DNA from: Toxoplasma gondii ME49
Lineage: Eukaryota > Apicomplexa > Conoidasida > Eucoccidiorida > Sarcocystidae
Direction: 5' to 3'
Assembly: GCF_000006565.2 (NCBI RefSeq)
Contig: NC_031475.1
Span: forward strand, 2,193,190-2,257,189
DNA length: 64,000 bases
The notes under the pieces were generated by a model. It saw only the letters and a list, made by a program, of their open reading frames with translations. It did no database searches and was not told where the DNA came from. A program made the translations under genes and the position numbers. Of the stretch, positions 39,836-51,800 are shown in pieces; within the stretch, counting starts at the first letter, position 1; each line of letters begins with the position of its first letter.

Positions 39836-42800
39836 CTAACCCAGCAGCGAGGGATAGAGGAAGGCCACGACGAAAATCCAGATAGACAGAAAAACAACGG
39901 CCGCGACGCGTACCTGATACACACAAGACACACAAAACCGCCAGCCTGGAGTCAGCCTGTCTGATCGTGAGAGGGACCGCTCAGAAGACGATAGCTTTCT
40001 CGTGCTGATTAGTCGTTTTTGTTATCGCTACAACTGCAGAATTACTTAATTTGACTCCGAGACGCAGTAGGTGACAACTAAAAAGTAGATGGATATCTTA
40101 CCCAGTACCAGAGAGGCCGATAATCGACACGAAGTCCAGCAGAGCCAAGCACATCTTCCCATTTCCGGCCCTCTTGTGGTGTAGTCAATCGTGGATCGCG
40201 ATTCGGAGGTTCTCGACCTAGTCCAACCTGTGCGGAAAAGAACATAAATTACACAGATATCACATCGGTTCTCACGATGGCAGATCCGGAATACATGTGC
40301 GACGCTTACAAACCACACTGCGCATGATGCTGTAGAAAGCAAATGCTGCAGCAATACGGAAATTGACGACGACGAAGCGGAGTATACAATAGTGCAGTCA
40401 CAAGACACCAGTCTCCTCCCCACCGGCCGTCTCTAAGTTTAGCCTGTTTTCCAGCTCCACAACTTTCTGAAACAGAAACACCCCCCTGACCTTCATGGCT
40501 GACGTTTGCTGAAAAAAACCACCGTCTACTGGCTAAAAGACAGATGTGCTTCAGACTCTACTCAACAGGCAATCGTCGTTCCGCTCGCTTTCGCAGTTGG
40601 CCTTTGACGCAACTCGCTTGCCAAATAGAAAGAAACTCGAAACGATCTGGGATGTGACTTGCACCACGTACAGGCTTGCTAGTGGCCTCAGATTGAGAGA
40701 TAAACTGTAGAGAGACTTGGACGAAGCCGAACGATGAAACATCCGCAGATTCTCGAGAGCGATTGATGAGTTTCAGCTCCGCGTCCACGTCAATGCTGTT
40801 AAGCGTACTCGCAACACGTTCCAAGTACCGCCTCAATTCCAGGTTAACCTGCATGAAATGGTGGCAAACCAGGATATTTTGTCCGCTCAATGCAAAAACA
40901 GGCGCCGATACACAACGCCATATGAACCACACGCACGCGAAAACGGGAGGCATGCACAGCGAAGATGATAAGACCGACTACCGACGTGGGTCCAGTCGAT
41001 ACTGGAGCCCGGGATGAGGCCTGAAAAAGCATGAGATATCAACTGTTGTCTCGTTTCATCTCGTCGACTGTGGTGCACCTTACCTCGCCAATAAATGGCG
41101 ATTCTCCCATGTTTCGGTTGTCGTAGGCGGCTATTTGAAGCACGCAAGTGCTGACAGGCATTACCACTCTTGAATAAACCATGCGCCAGTTGAAAATTGC
41201 GGCACCTGTTTTTGAATAGTAATGGACATCGGTTTGTTGTGCGATAGGCTGAGAACCTCGGTAACCTGTGCAGTCTAGGTTGCAGCGGATCATGGCGTCA
41301 ACGAAGTCTTTGCCCAGCGCCTTGAAGTTCAAGTTCCGCGCACCCCACACAATAACCCTGAACCACAAACGCGAGAGTTTTTCCAACAGAGATGAGACCA
41401 GGTTCAAATTGCGTACCGGCTGCCTTAGGTCATTGAGAGTTATCCGAATCCTACCAGAGGCACAGCAGAACTCGCCCCGCATGCCACCAAAGCCAACGCT
41501 TAGCGTCCTAAACCCTGAATCCCAGCCCTGCCTCCACGAGACAAACATAGCGTAACACCTTGATTCTTAGGAAGACAACACCACTGAAAGATGAAATCAC
41601 TTCGCTGAAACAAGCGATTGTTCTTCAATCACAGAACAGCTTCGTTATCTTCACGTACCTGATTTCAACTTCTGTCGCTGCGGGGCTCTGCAAATCGAAC
41701 TTGGGGACCTCTCCGGCCTTCTGAAAATCCATGAGCTCTACCCACATCTCGACTGTTCCCTTGAACGACCCACTCGGCATCTGCTTTAATGGACGATATT
41801 CCATTGGAACCTGGTTCTTCGACATCGATTTTTGCCACTCCTTTGAAAACCACCTAAACGAAACCCAGCAACAACTTTTTAGACAGACGCAAATGTCGTG
41901 CGTTGCATCACCGAAAACGTCCTCTGGACAGACTGAAGAATTCTAGTTCACCTCAGGCTAGCATACGTTACAAGCGTCAAGGTTAGCGTCAGTCCGCGGT
42001 GTGATCACTTTGATGTCGCCGGATGTCGCAACCCAACAGTCTGGCGATAAGCGACTGATCGCACATAACTCTCTCGTGAGGGAAATCCTGATCCGACTAC
42101 CGAGGCGTCCCCCAATAGAAACGGCATCCCTAAGTCAAGATAGAAAGGGCTGTGCACAGCGGCAGAACTACGTCGAGAGCAGATGTGGCTTACAGTTGCC
42201 TCTCTCTCACACACACGTCTCTACAGCATTCGAAGAGGCATGCATAATGTGGACACCCAGAGTGACAAGAAGCGTTCCCCGATCCCGGTACTGTGTCAGT
42301 CCTCGCTCTTTCGCAGACAAGCTGAGGCGATCTTTGAAGCAGTGCCATGCATACCTTTCTTCTAGGTCAATGCACGTGCTACCGATGAAAATATCGTCCA
42401 ACCCTCCAGAGGTTCCCTCATGGGCAGACCACACTTGCAGCTCGAATTGGGAGTCATCCGGAAACATCACATCTTTCTCCCACACTGTAAAAAACTCGGG
42501 ATTGTGTGTGTTTGGCTTTGCCTCTGCGCGCAGCGTGTCCTGAAAGAAGAAACAAGCCAGACAACGCCTCACGCCTGCAACATCCTTCGAGAATAACAGT
42601 GGTCATTGCTACACGGCGCCTCTCGGCCGCCGAACACACGGTCATGTATAAAACAGAGATGGTGCTAGCGCAGCACAGACGGAAAAGGCACAGTTAGCCG
42701 CTCGGGTGCTGGATCATAGGCAGGAAGAATTTTGCTTTCAACACGCCGTAAGAACACCGATTTAACCTAAAAAATGCCTAGTGCATTCAAATAGTCATCC

Positions 42801-45800
42801 CTCAGTGTGGGAGGCGACGCAGTGGCACTTGCTTTTTCTATAGTAGAAAAACGGGCAGAGGTTATAAAAAAGAGATTCATCTGGACACAATGTCCACGCC
42901 TTCCCCACCTACTCATACGTTACTGTCCGAGAAGTCAACTCACCGATTTGTCTCCTAGGTTGAAAAGGAGGTACGGGTTTGGTAAAATCCGATCGTCTCC
43001 CACATACAAGCTGATGGCACGAATCACGTATACCCGGATCTTCAGCAACTTGGGGTAAGCATCCTCGCCTCTTAAGTGTCGCCGCATGCGGTCTTCGCTG
43101 CTTGCCCACTCCGCCGCGGATGAGTCAACATGCGGGTTCGGTTCTTCTGCGGAGGAGCAGGTTAATCCGTGAAATTTGTGAACGAATAGAAACAAAACAG
43201 GGGCTGCCACATGTCAAAACGCGCCTGCAGCTCGCTTTTGTTCCTTCTGAAAGTGGCTATATTGAATAGAAAAATGCTTTATAGCCTCAAAGACACTGCG
43301 ACCTCCGAAGCCAATGCAGTGCGGACGATACAGAAACTTATGGACTGAATTTGAAAGGGCAAGCAGAACCATGTACCAGTTGATGCTCACCGTGATGTGT
43401 CAGGTTGACGAAAAACTTCACAAAGCCTGTGACGTCTATGTCACCCATAACCGACTTCTTCAAACTGTCGGAAGGGAAAATGACATCGTCGAGGAACTGT
43501 TCCAGTGTCGAGTCAACCGAAGGGCGGGCGTATTGTTCCTTCGTCTTCTTGTCTGCGGCTCGCTTTCCTTCAGCAAACAACACAAATCTGTTGGATACCA
43601 CAGGAAACGCACAAGCCCCATTCCTCGATTTCACGCAGTAGTTCACAAAGGGGATGTACCCTACTAGCAACGTCTCGGAGGCTCTGTCTGTGAAGACCTC
43701 AAGCTACTTTGCTGTCACCAGTCCATGTAACGCCAGGCAACAGCGTTGCATAAACATCCGATCGTTTGAAGACAAAACATCGTGCAGAGGCTTTCTCTGA
43801 AACAAATTAAGACAGGCTAACGACAAATGAGCACATCCTCACGAAAGCGGGAGAGCGGTGTGGAAAGACACGGAAACGCGAGCAGCACCGAGACGCACCA
43901 CCGTCAGGGCCTTGACCTCACGCCTCAAGAAAAATATTGCTGGTACCTCACTGGTCACTCACAGCAATAATCATTTGCACGTTAAGTTAATTAAAATGGG
44001 TGAAGACGCTTCGTGCTGCCGGTCCCTCAGGAGCATCAGGCCATGAACGCTTACTTGGCTGGAATGTACACGTTCAACGTGAACATGTTAGTATAGATCA
44101 CGTCGCAGCGAAATCCAGGAACTGCGTAGCTGGATACAAGGATCTTCGGAAGCCCACTTGGCAGAAGCCACGAGTCCGAAAACGTCTGCGACAAAGCAGC
44201 GGGAAGCGACTTTTGGAACGGCATCTTGACAGCCAATCTCCGGACTTGAATCCAACAGCGCAACACGACTTCGTAGACACGAGCCGTCCCACGCTATCTC
44301 GTCGAGGCCACAGTCTCACAGAGGCATAGTTTCTGGATAGCAGCGCCCATCCAGTCTTTGCAGCCTTACCTTGTTATCTGGGTCATATGTTGCGAATCTG
44401 GACTGAGCGAGGGTCTTTTCCTTGTGTGCGTCCGCAGTTTCCCGATCAGCAGCACTGAGAGCCTCTAGGCCAATCTGTCCGGTCCCGCGGTTCTTGGAAT
44501 TCCCATGAAATCCGCGCAACAAGCCACCTGCAAATGCATAGGCACAAACTCGTTTCAAAAGCTCGCCCTGTCTCTGAATTACGTCACACCACCGCATGTA
44601 GAAGGCCTCTAATCCACTGCTTCGACTTCCTCGTCGCTGCTGACCCGGCAGAAGAAACCAAGCACTCAACTCTTTTGCCGGGTATCACGAAACGTAAAAG
44701 AAATCGTCGAGCATCAACCTGCTGCTTACCGAGGTGTTTGAGGTCAACTGTATCGGTGAAGTCGTTTACCGGTGAAACAGCCTCAATAGCACTTTGCTGA
44801 TCGAGGACCCACGGAATGAGGGGAACGAGAGACATCGAGTATTCCCCGATGAAATACTTTGGCTTTTGCTTCCTGTCATACACCTGCACGTAGAGAACAC
44901 ATGATAACGTGAAATGATTAGGCCCGTAAGAAACAGCTATATCTGTACGTCTCTTCGCATGCGCAACCTCCGACCCAAACACTCGCGCCAACCTGACCAC
45001 CATCGAGTGTTAGTGAGACAAGAGGATGAAGCAGGACCGAAAATGAGAGCGAGACCTCGACATCGATATTTTGAAGAATCTGAGCATTCCCCAGCCTCCC
45101 GTAGTTTCCAGAAGACCTCAGCTGATAATGCAGTGCTCGAAAAAGGAAATGAGTAACCACGCAGAAACACACACCGAGGCCGCCTCTGGTCCGCCCAGAG
45201 GCGATTGGTAAGTTCCTCAGCAGCGGGGTGAACCTTCTCCCAAAAACGAGACATTGGTTTACTGGTCGAAGGCTGTCAATCAAAACCAAAAAATCAAGCA
45301 AACGCGCGCTGGTGACAGCTGTGAATGGGATATCATTCAGCGAGTCTTGCCTGAACAACCAACCGAGGATCATAGATAGGGTCCACCGGCACGTCGATTT
45401 CCATGTTGACGACTTTGAAAATGTCTGCATTTGCAGCCTTGGTGACAGTAGTCCAAAGCTTGTTCACGGTCTGATGACAGACGTTGCCACACATAAGGGA
45501 GAGGCGAGAGTCCATGTCGCGAGAGCCCGTTCTGAGAAGTCCCCTCCCTGTTGATCTCTCGACGTCCATGAGTGAAGCACATGTGCCCACCGTAATCGGA
45601 GCCAATCGTAGCAGACGCCAACCAGTGGATGACTGCAAGTCAAATTGCCTTGAAAACTCGTGAAACCCACACCTTGAAACTGCATAATACTGAATCCCGA
45701 GGGGGATGAAAAGAAAATGCAGCAAAATCGAAACGGCGAGTTGTGCTACGCAGGCCAGTAAACATACCGTGGGATCCTCGGGAAGATTCCGCTCATAGCG

Positions 45801-48800
45801 CAAAATTGCTTCATTGTTACCTCGTCCCGCCGAGGCATATGAAGAGACAGATATGCGCAAAAGAGGCCCCCTGATACGCCGCAGTTCAGTTTTCTTATCT
45901 TGGCCTTTGCGGATGGACACGTAGTCCAGTCGCTTGGCTGCAGGACAGACGGAATAAGAGCACATGACTTTGCAGGCCGAGCAGGAACGCTTAAGTATTC
46001 GTACCCAACCCACCACCATTCCCCCACCCCGTGAATTCATCAAAAGGATTGTTTGACGGGCAAGAGTCCCAGTATCGGTGTCCAATCAGGATATGTCCTA
46101 TGTCAACTCTCCGCCTGGCTTATATTATGAAATGGAGCACAACAACGTTTTCCCGACTTGATGAAAGAGTGCCTTCACAAAGAAACCGTTGCCTCCGCTG
46201 TAGCGGGACATAAGATACCACGATCAGACCGGGAGAAAGTATACAGTCACCCCCAAAAACTCCTACAGTGTGACCGTTTATTCGATGTGAGTGGTATACA
46301 CTTTCGAGCGGAACACAGCATCGTGGTTCCCTAGAAAACGCTTACCTCGCTGGGTCATATACAGACTTCGTACTCCAAGACAGGAAAACGTCAGATTGCA
46401 CATATTCACCACCGGACGCATGGGGAAGGCCGGAATAATTTCCGCATCTCGCTTCCGAATGAGTTCCAGCAGCAACAAAACATCACCCAGGTGCCTATTT
46501 GCGTACTTTCCTCCTCGCAACTTGATCCACCGAGGCTCTGCCACGGTTGGGGATTCTCCAGGCTGAGCAAGACGGAGAGACAGAAATTCCTTCATCCTTA
46601 CTCCGCCAGAGGACACACGCAGCACAATCTGCTACCCTGTTCATTTCCACGTGCACTAAAAAACGAAGCAAAACGTGTTCTTCCACCACTCTCGAAGGCT
46701 GGGTGAAATCCGTTCTACAGACACAATAATAACGCCACCTCGTGTTAAAGTAACTACTAAACCGCTGACCTTGAGTCGTCCCCTTAGACGATCGTAATGG
46801 CATGTCGCCCGGCCGAGAAATTGTATCCCCCAGGACCGCTGCTCGAAGAGAGTCACTACAATAGGAGCAACGGTCGGCAGCCTCGAGACGGGGTCCGTCT
46901 GCAGCCGTAAAAAGAAACAGCGAGACACCTCCTTATCGAATAAAGTGGACGAATGGTGTCGTTTTAGCGGTGACGTAATGCTGGAGTCTGTAACACGTCA
47001 AGAGTTCGCGGTCACCTTTCACGGTGAGAACATGGGACTTATGTACTGGACACCGTCCTGTACGGCGGCGTGCGACCAGTATCACTTGCCGCGTAACAGC
47101 GGAAACAAAACCTTCCCGCAGCGGCGCGGCCATGGGTAAATGTGACACAGGCTGAATTCTTATGAGAATCTGTCATCATCAAATGCAAAACGAAAAGCAA
47201 GTCTTACCATCATTGTAATGTCCAGAAGGAGACAGTCCATGAACACAGGACTGGAAGTCTGCTCGAAGACCTCTGTCTCTCGTGAAGTCCCTGCACAGGC
47301 CACCTGAGTGTACACAGAAATATCAACACGAACCTGCTAAGCTGTAGCGACATGAGAGCCTGAAAAAACAACATCTGAGCGGAAGTACACCCAGTATCTC
47401 GTAGCCCACCGTAGCAGGTGCGCCTCGCGCTTCCTGTTACGACAGGTAGGGAGACATCGAGGTCACTGTAGCATCCGGCGACTGACAGAGCAGCTGACGG
47501 TACGCAATAGATCTTGTGCGATTAGAAGCGATCCCGCTCACCCGTCAAAACTAACGAAAAAAGAATTCGTGGGCAGGAACCCCTGTCGCTCTGAAGTACT
47601 TCAACGTACGAGGCGAGTACGATTGAAACATCACTACATTTCGCATGATTGTGCCCCGAACACGAATTTAGGGTGTACTCCTCCTACAGCGTACCTGAAC
47701 AAAAGGGTTTGGAAGGGCTCCACTAGGAGACAAGAGATTCCGAGCCGCGTAGACGTAGGCCCGCAACTGATAACCCACTGCGGTTACATGCTTGCGCCTA
47801 CAAATGGGGGACGCCGGAAACAAAAGACATTCCGCTTCAAATGTTTCCATTCCCACAATCGCCGGCCGCGTTTGTCACATATGAGCCGATCTGGTCTCAT
47901 ACGAAGGATCACCGGGTTCGACACTCGCAAGAATACGACAGCCACGGGGATGCTTACGCTGAAATATGGTTACATCAACGCCAAAATAACATCTGTCACG
48001 TTTTGATAGAAATGGCTCGCAATCCTGACGCGCCAAAATGCCCGATCAAAACGGAACAGGCATAAACCCGCAACAGGCATAACATGATGGTTCTCCAAAT
48101 TGTTACGCGGGGATATTCGCAGTCACATTATGTAGCTTCTCCAGCAGCCACTCGTCGGAGCGCTGCCAATAATCGAACAGATGCGCTACACCTCCAGAAG
48201 GTTTGCCAAGCTTCGATGCTCACTTTGAACGAGCAAACGCCTCGACCTTGGACTTTTCAATAACCATGAGAATGGCTGGAGCGGGTTTCACGCTCTCAAA
48301 AGGCGGCGTGGAAATAAGCGGCACCCAAATAGGAGCACGGGGGTTGTTGTGCACATGCCCGGGGATCTTCGACATCCTAGGGAAACACAGATCCAGAGAT
48401 ATATCATTGAAAAGAGTCTCCACCAATTCCACGAATTAGAAATTATACTCCCTTGCATATTTAGAATCCCCACTTGAGAGTCCTGATCGAAGAGATGCTG
48501 GGCATCTGGTTCCACCTAACGTCGGATACCTTCACGAAATCGAAATCTAACAATTGAACAGGATCTGATCTCTACTGCGCCGCTCCTTCACATCTCATTT
48601 TTGTTAGCTATCTTGCCGTTGTCACCAGTACAGGTGTACAGCGGAGAATCCAGCAAAAATACACTCCTCTCTCAAAAGCTTACTTGAGCCGCTGGAAAGC
48701 GATTCTGGTATCGCCCATGAAGCCCTTGGTGGTGCCACGGACGTAAAGGCTGATGATGATGTCCCACTGTTGCTTCGTATCTTCCGGCACCTGTCCGTCG

Positions 48801-51800
48801 CACACTCGAAACAGAGTCATTTTTTCCTTTGTGGTGTCACATGGTAAATATGGTACAACGGCAGCAGCAGCAGTAGTTGTGAGCGAGCTAACCCTCATGG
48901 TACGCCTTGTCGCACAAAATGCGAGGCTCCTCGAAGTACCCGGGTTCCACGTGAGTACAGCAGTGAAATGCCAGATACTTTTACACGCCCGCATTTTGAA
49001 ATAAACCAAGCATAGGAAATCCGTGGAAATTGCTAAAATCTTTCAACTGGAAACGTATTAGAAAGACGGGGATGGGGTCAGATGCAGGTAAGGCGATGAG
49101 GCTGTAGAGACTATCGCTTGTGGCCATTAAGTGTAGAGCCGCACCAGCACAGCTCCTTTGAAATGCCCCAAAGGACCGCTTAAGGCAACTGAAAATATTG
49201 AAATTTAATATCCCATCGGCAGCTGGCTTAAGCCCTCCATAGGGGCAGTGGTGTGTAGCACTCACATAGAACTTGACAGTCTTTATCTCATACCTAGAGC
49301 CATACTCGTCAACCTAGTATGAAAGGGGCTTCCTAGGATTTCCACAGCTGTCCTCCTCTTCGCTTCGTAGGAAAAAGTGACATTCAGCGCCACACACAGT
49401 CCTTTTGCGAAGTGGCATCCATCCACTCTTCTTACCACGAGGCGTAGGTCTTCCACTCTTCCTTCTGTATTATCAAACGGAAACCGATCCTCTCCCTCTG
49501 GAATATCCCCTCTGAGGTAGCTGGCTACTCCTAAGGCTCCTTCCATGGCGCGATTAAACGCCTGAGGTGCAACACCCGCGCGTTGAGCCGCCTTTGTTTC
49601 CAGACCTATGTGCAGTCATTCCACATCAAGACGGTCAGATGGTCCCCAAGTGAAACTGCAGTGAATCGAATCAGACGTCGAGGCAATAATTTGACATAGA
49701 CCCCAGATACCGATGGAGACAAATCATTTAGAAGAACCTGCGACCATTGCGGGCAGCAGAAGGAGCCCGATGTTTCCCTAGAAATGATTCCCTTATTCCT
49801 CAACAAAGATGAGAGCAAGAGAAAGCAAACGCTTTTGACGGAATCTATTCCGAAACACCTTACCCGTGACCCACTTGGTACGGGCTCTTGCGGGACCGCA
49901 CCAGATTTCGACAGAGACCTTTTCCCCTGGCGCGCCTTGCACCTGAACAAAACAAACAGCAACCAAACGACACACATCTGGTGTTCAATAAACCTGGAGC
50001 AGCTGATACACGCGGCGAAGAGATGTCTTAAAACCGACACCAAAGTTTTAAATATATTTTCATCTTTATTGTTTCTTATATCAATCAAGGATACAAACTT
50101 TTATTAGAATTAAAAAATACAACACAGTACTCCCAAGAACCAACGGCCGGTACTGACGACACGATATGCTGGAGTGACAGAAGTTAGAGGTGAGGCTTCC
50201 AAAGGAAACTGATGCAACGTGAAATAACAACGATCCTGCCCTGGTAGCGAGGCCCTCCTTAAAGCCACAGGACTCAGCAACCGATGTTCCTACTTACAAA
50301 CCAACACGACTCCACCTCTTTGATTGGAAAGGACACATACCTCATACACGTCGGCGAGAACGGCAAGAGGAATAACGGGAGGGGTCTCATACGGCCGCGC
50401 TGCAACTGTATGAGCGGGCATAAGATCATCCTCCTTTGTCAGACGCTCTGCCCGGGCACCTAGCAAAATTCGCCCCAGATAGCAGTTGGCAACGAGCCGT
50501 CCACCTTGACCTGCCACTTTTGTCGCTTGTGCGACTTCCTCGTCATCAAAGCCATAGAGGTTGAACCACCTGAAACAAACATAAATGGGGCACAAATCGA
50601 TGCATATGTCGGCGTCTGTACGTCGCTGGCGTATCTAGACATGGAGACCACCTGGCGCACGCCTCCCATGGCATGTTGTATCAATATTACAGCACTGGTA
50701 GAAGAATGAGGTGGAAAGCCACAGATTCATGCAACACCCTGTACTGGCAATGGCTAAACAGAAACCCACAAGAATACTCCGTAACGCCATAAACAACAAA
50801 CGAGACATACGGAAAGAAAACACTGTGTTTGGAAGCATCGCTTCGCCGATAACGAAAATGCTACGCCGGTGAGAGCACGCACAAAACCTGAGATAAATGT
50901 CTGTATTTCCGCACAAGGTATGGAGGTATCCGAATAGAACATCCGCAACTCGAGGCCATGACGATTACTGAAGAAAAAAAAAGGGCTCATAGCAAAGAAA
51001 GGAACACAACGTTTTTCCCGCTAAAATCCCTTTCCCCTATCGCTTGCCTTGGAACCATCTGGCGAGTTCGCAGCTCCGAAAAAGATATCCTGCCCTGCAT
51101 GAAACCAACCGGAAACTCAGATAGCGCAAACATTTTCGAGACCTCTGCGCCATCCATAAACGGAATTCCATTTGAGGACGTGCGACTAGTCCACTGCTTA
51201 CCAGTACTCGGCTTCGTTCGTGCAGCAACTATCCATTTGATACCCCCATCTGCTTTCCAGCGTCTGTCTGGTTCGGATCACAGAGGAACCCCTACAAAAC
51301 TGCACCTGAAGAGCGTGAAAAAACTTCACAAACGCTAGAGCACGAGGTCGCAAAACTGGCGGGTAAACATCAATGTCAATTACTGGAAGAGACATATCGA
51401 GAACTCTTGCTCAGCCTATGCAGGTAGATGGAGGGCCCGTCAAAGAACAGTGATTGAGACGTTTGGAGGCTCGATCACTTTGACACTTGACAACACACAC
51501 GAGGATTCACGTATCCAGAAATTAAAACATTCCCTCTCACGAAAAGACAGGAAATGGGTCACCCCAAGACACCGTATACCATGAGAAGCTCTGACAGTCA
51601 CCAGCTGCCTACGAAGCTTACCACAGCGATGAGCTCGTCCGCTTTCATGAAGTTCCAGTCCCAAATCTTAATGAGAATGGCGTCTTCTGGAAGCGGTGTC
51701 ACGACCGGGAAGCGGAAGCACTCGTTGAAGGTGTGGGAGCAGCAGCCTCGAGCTTGTGTCTATAGGAGAGTCACACAAACAAAACGAAACACACGAGGTA

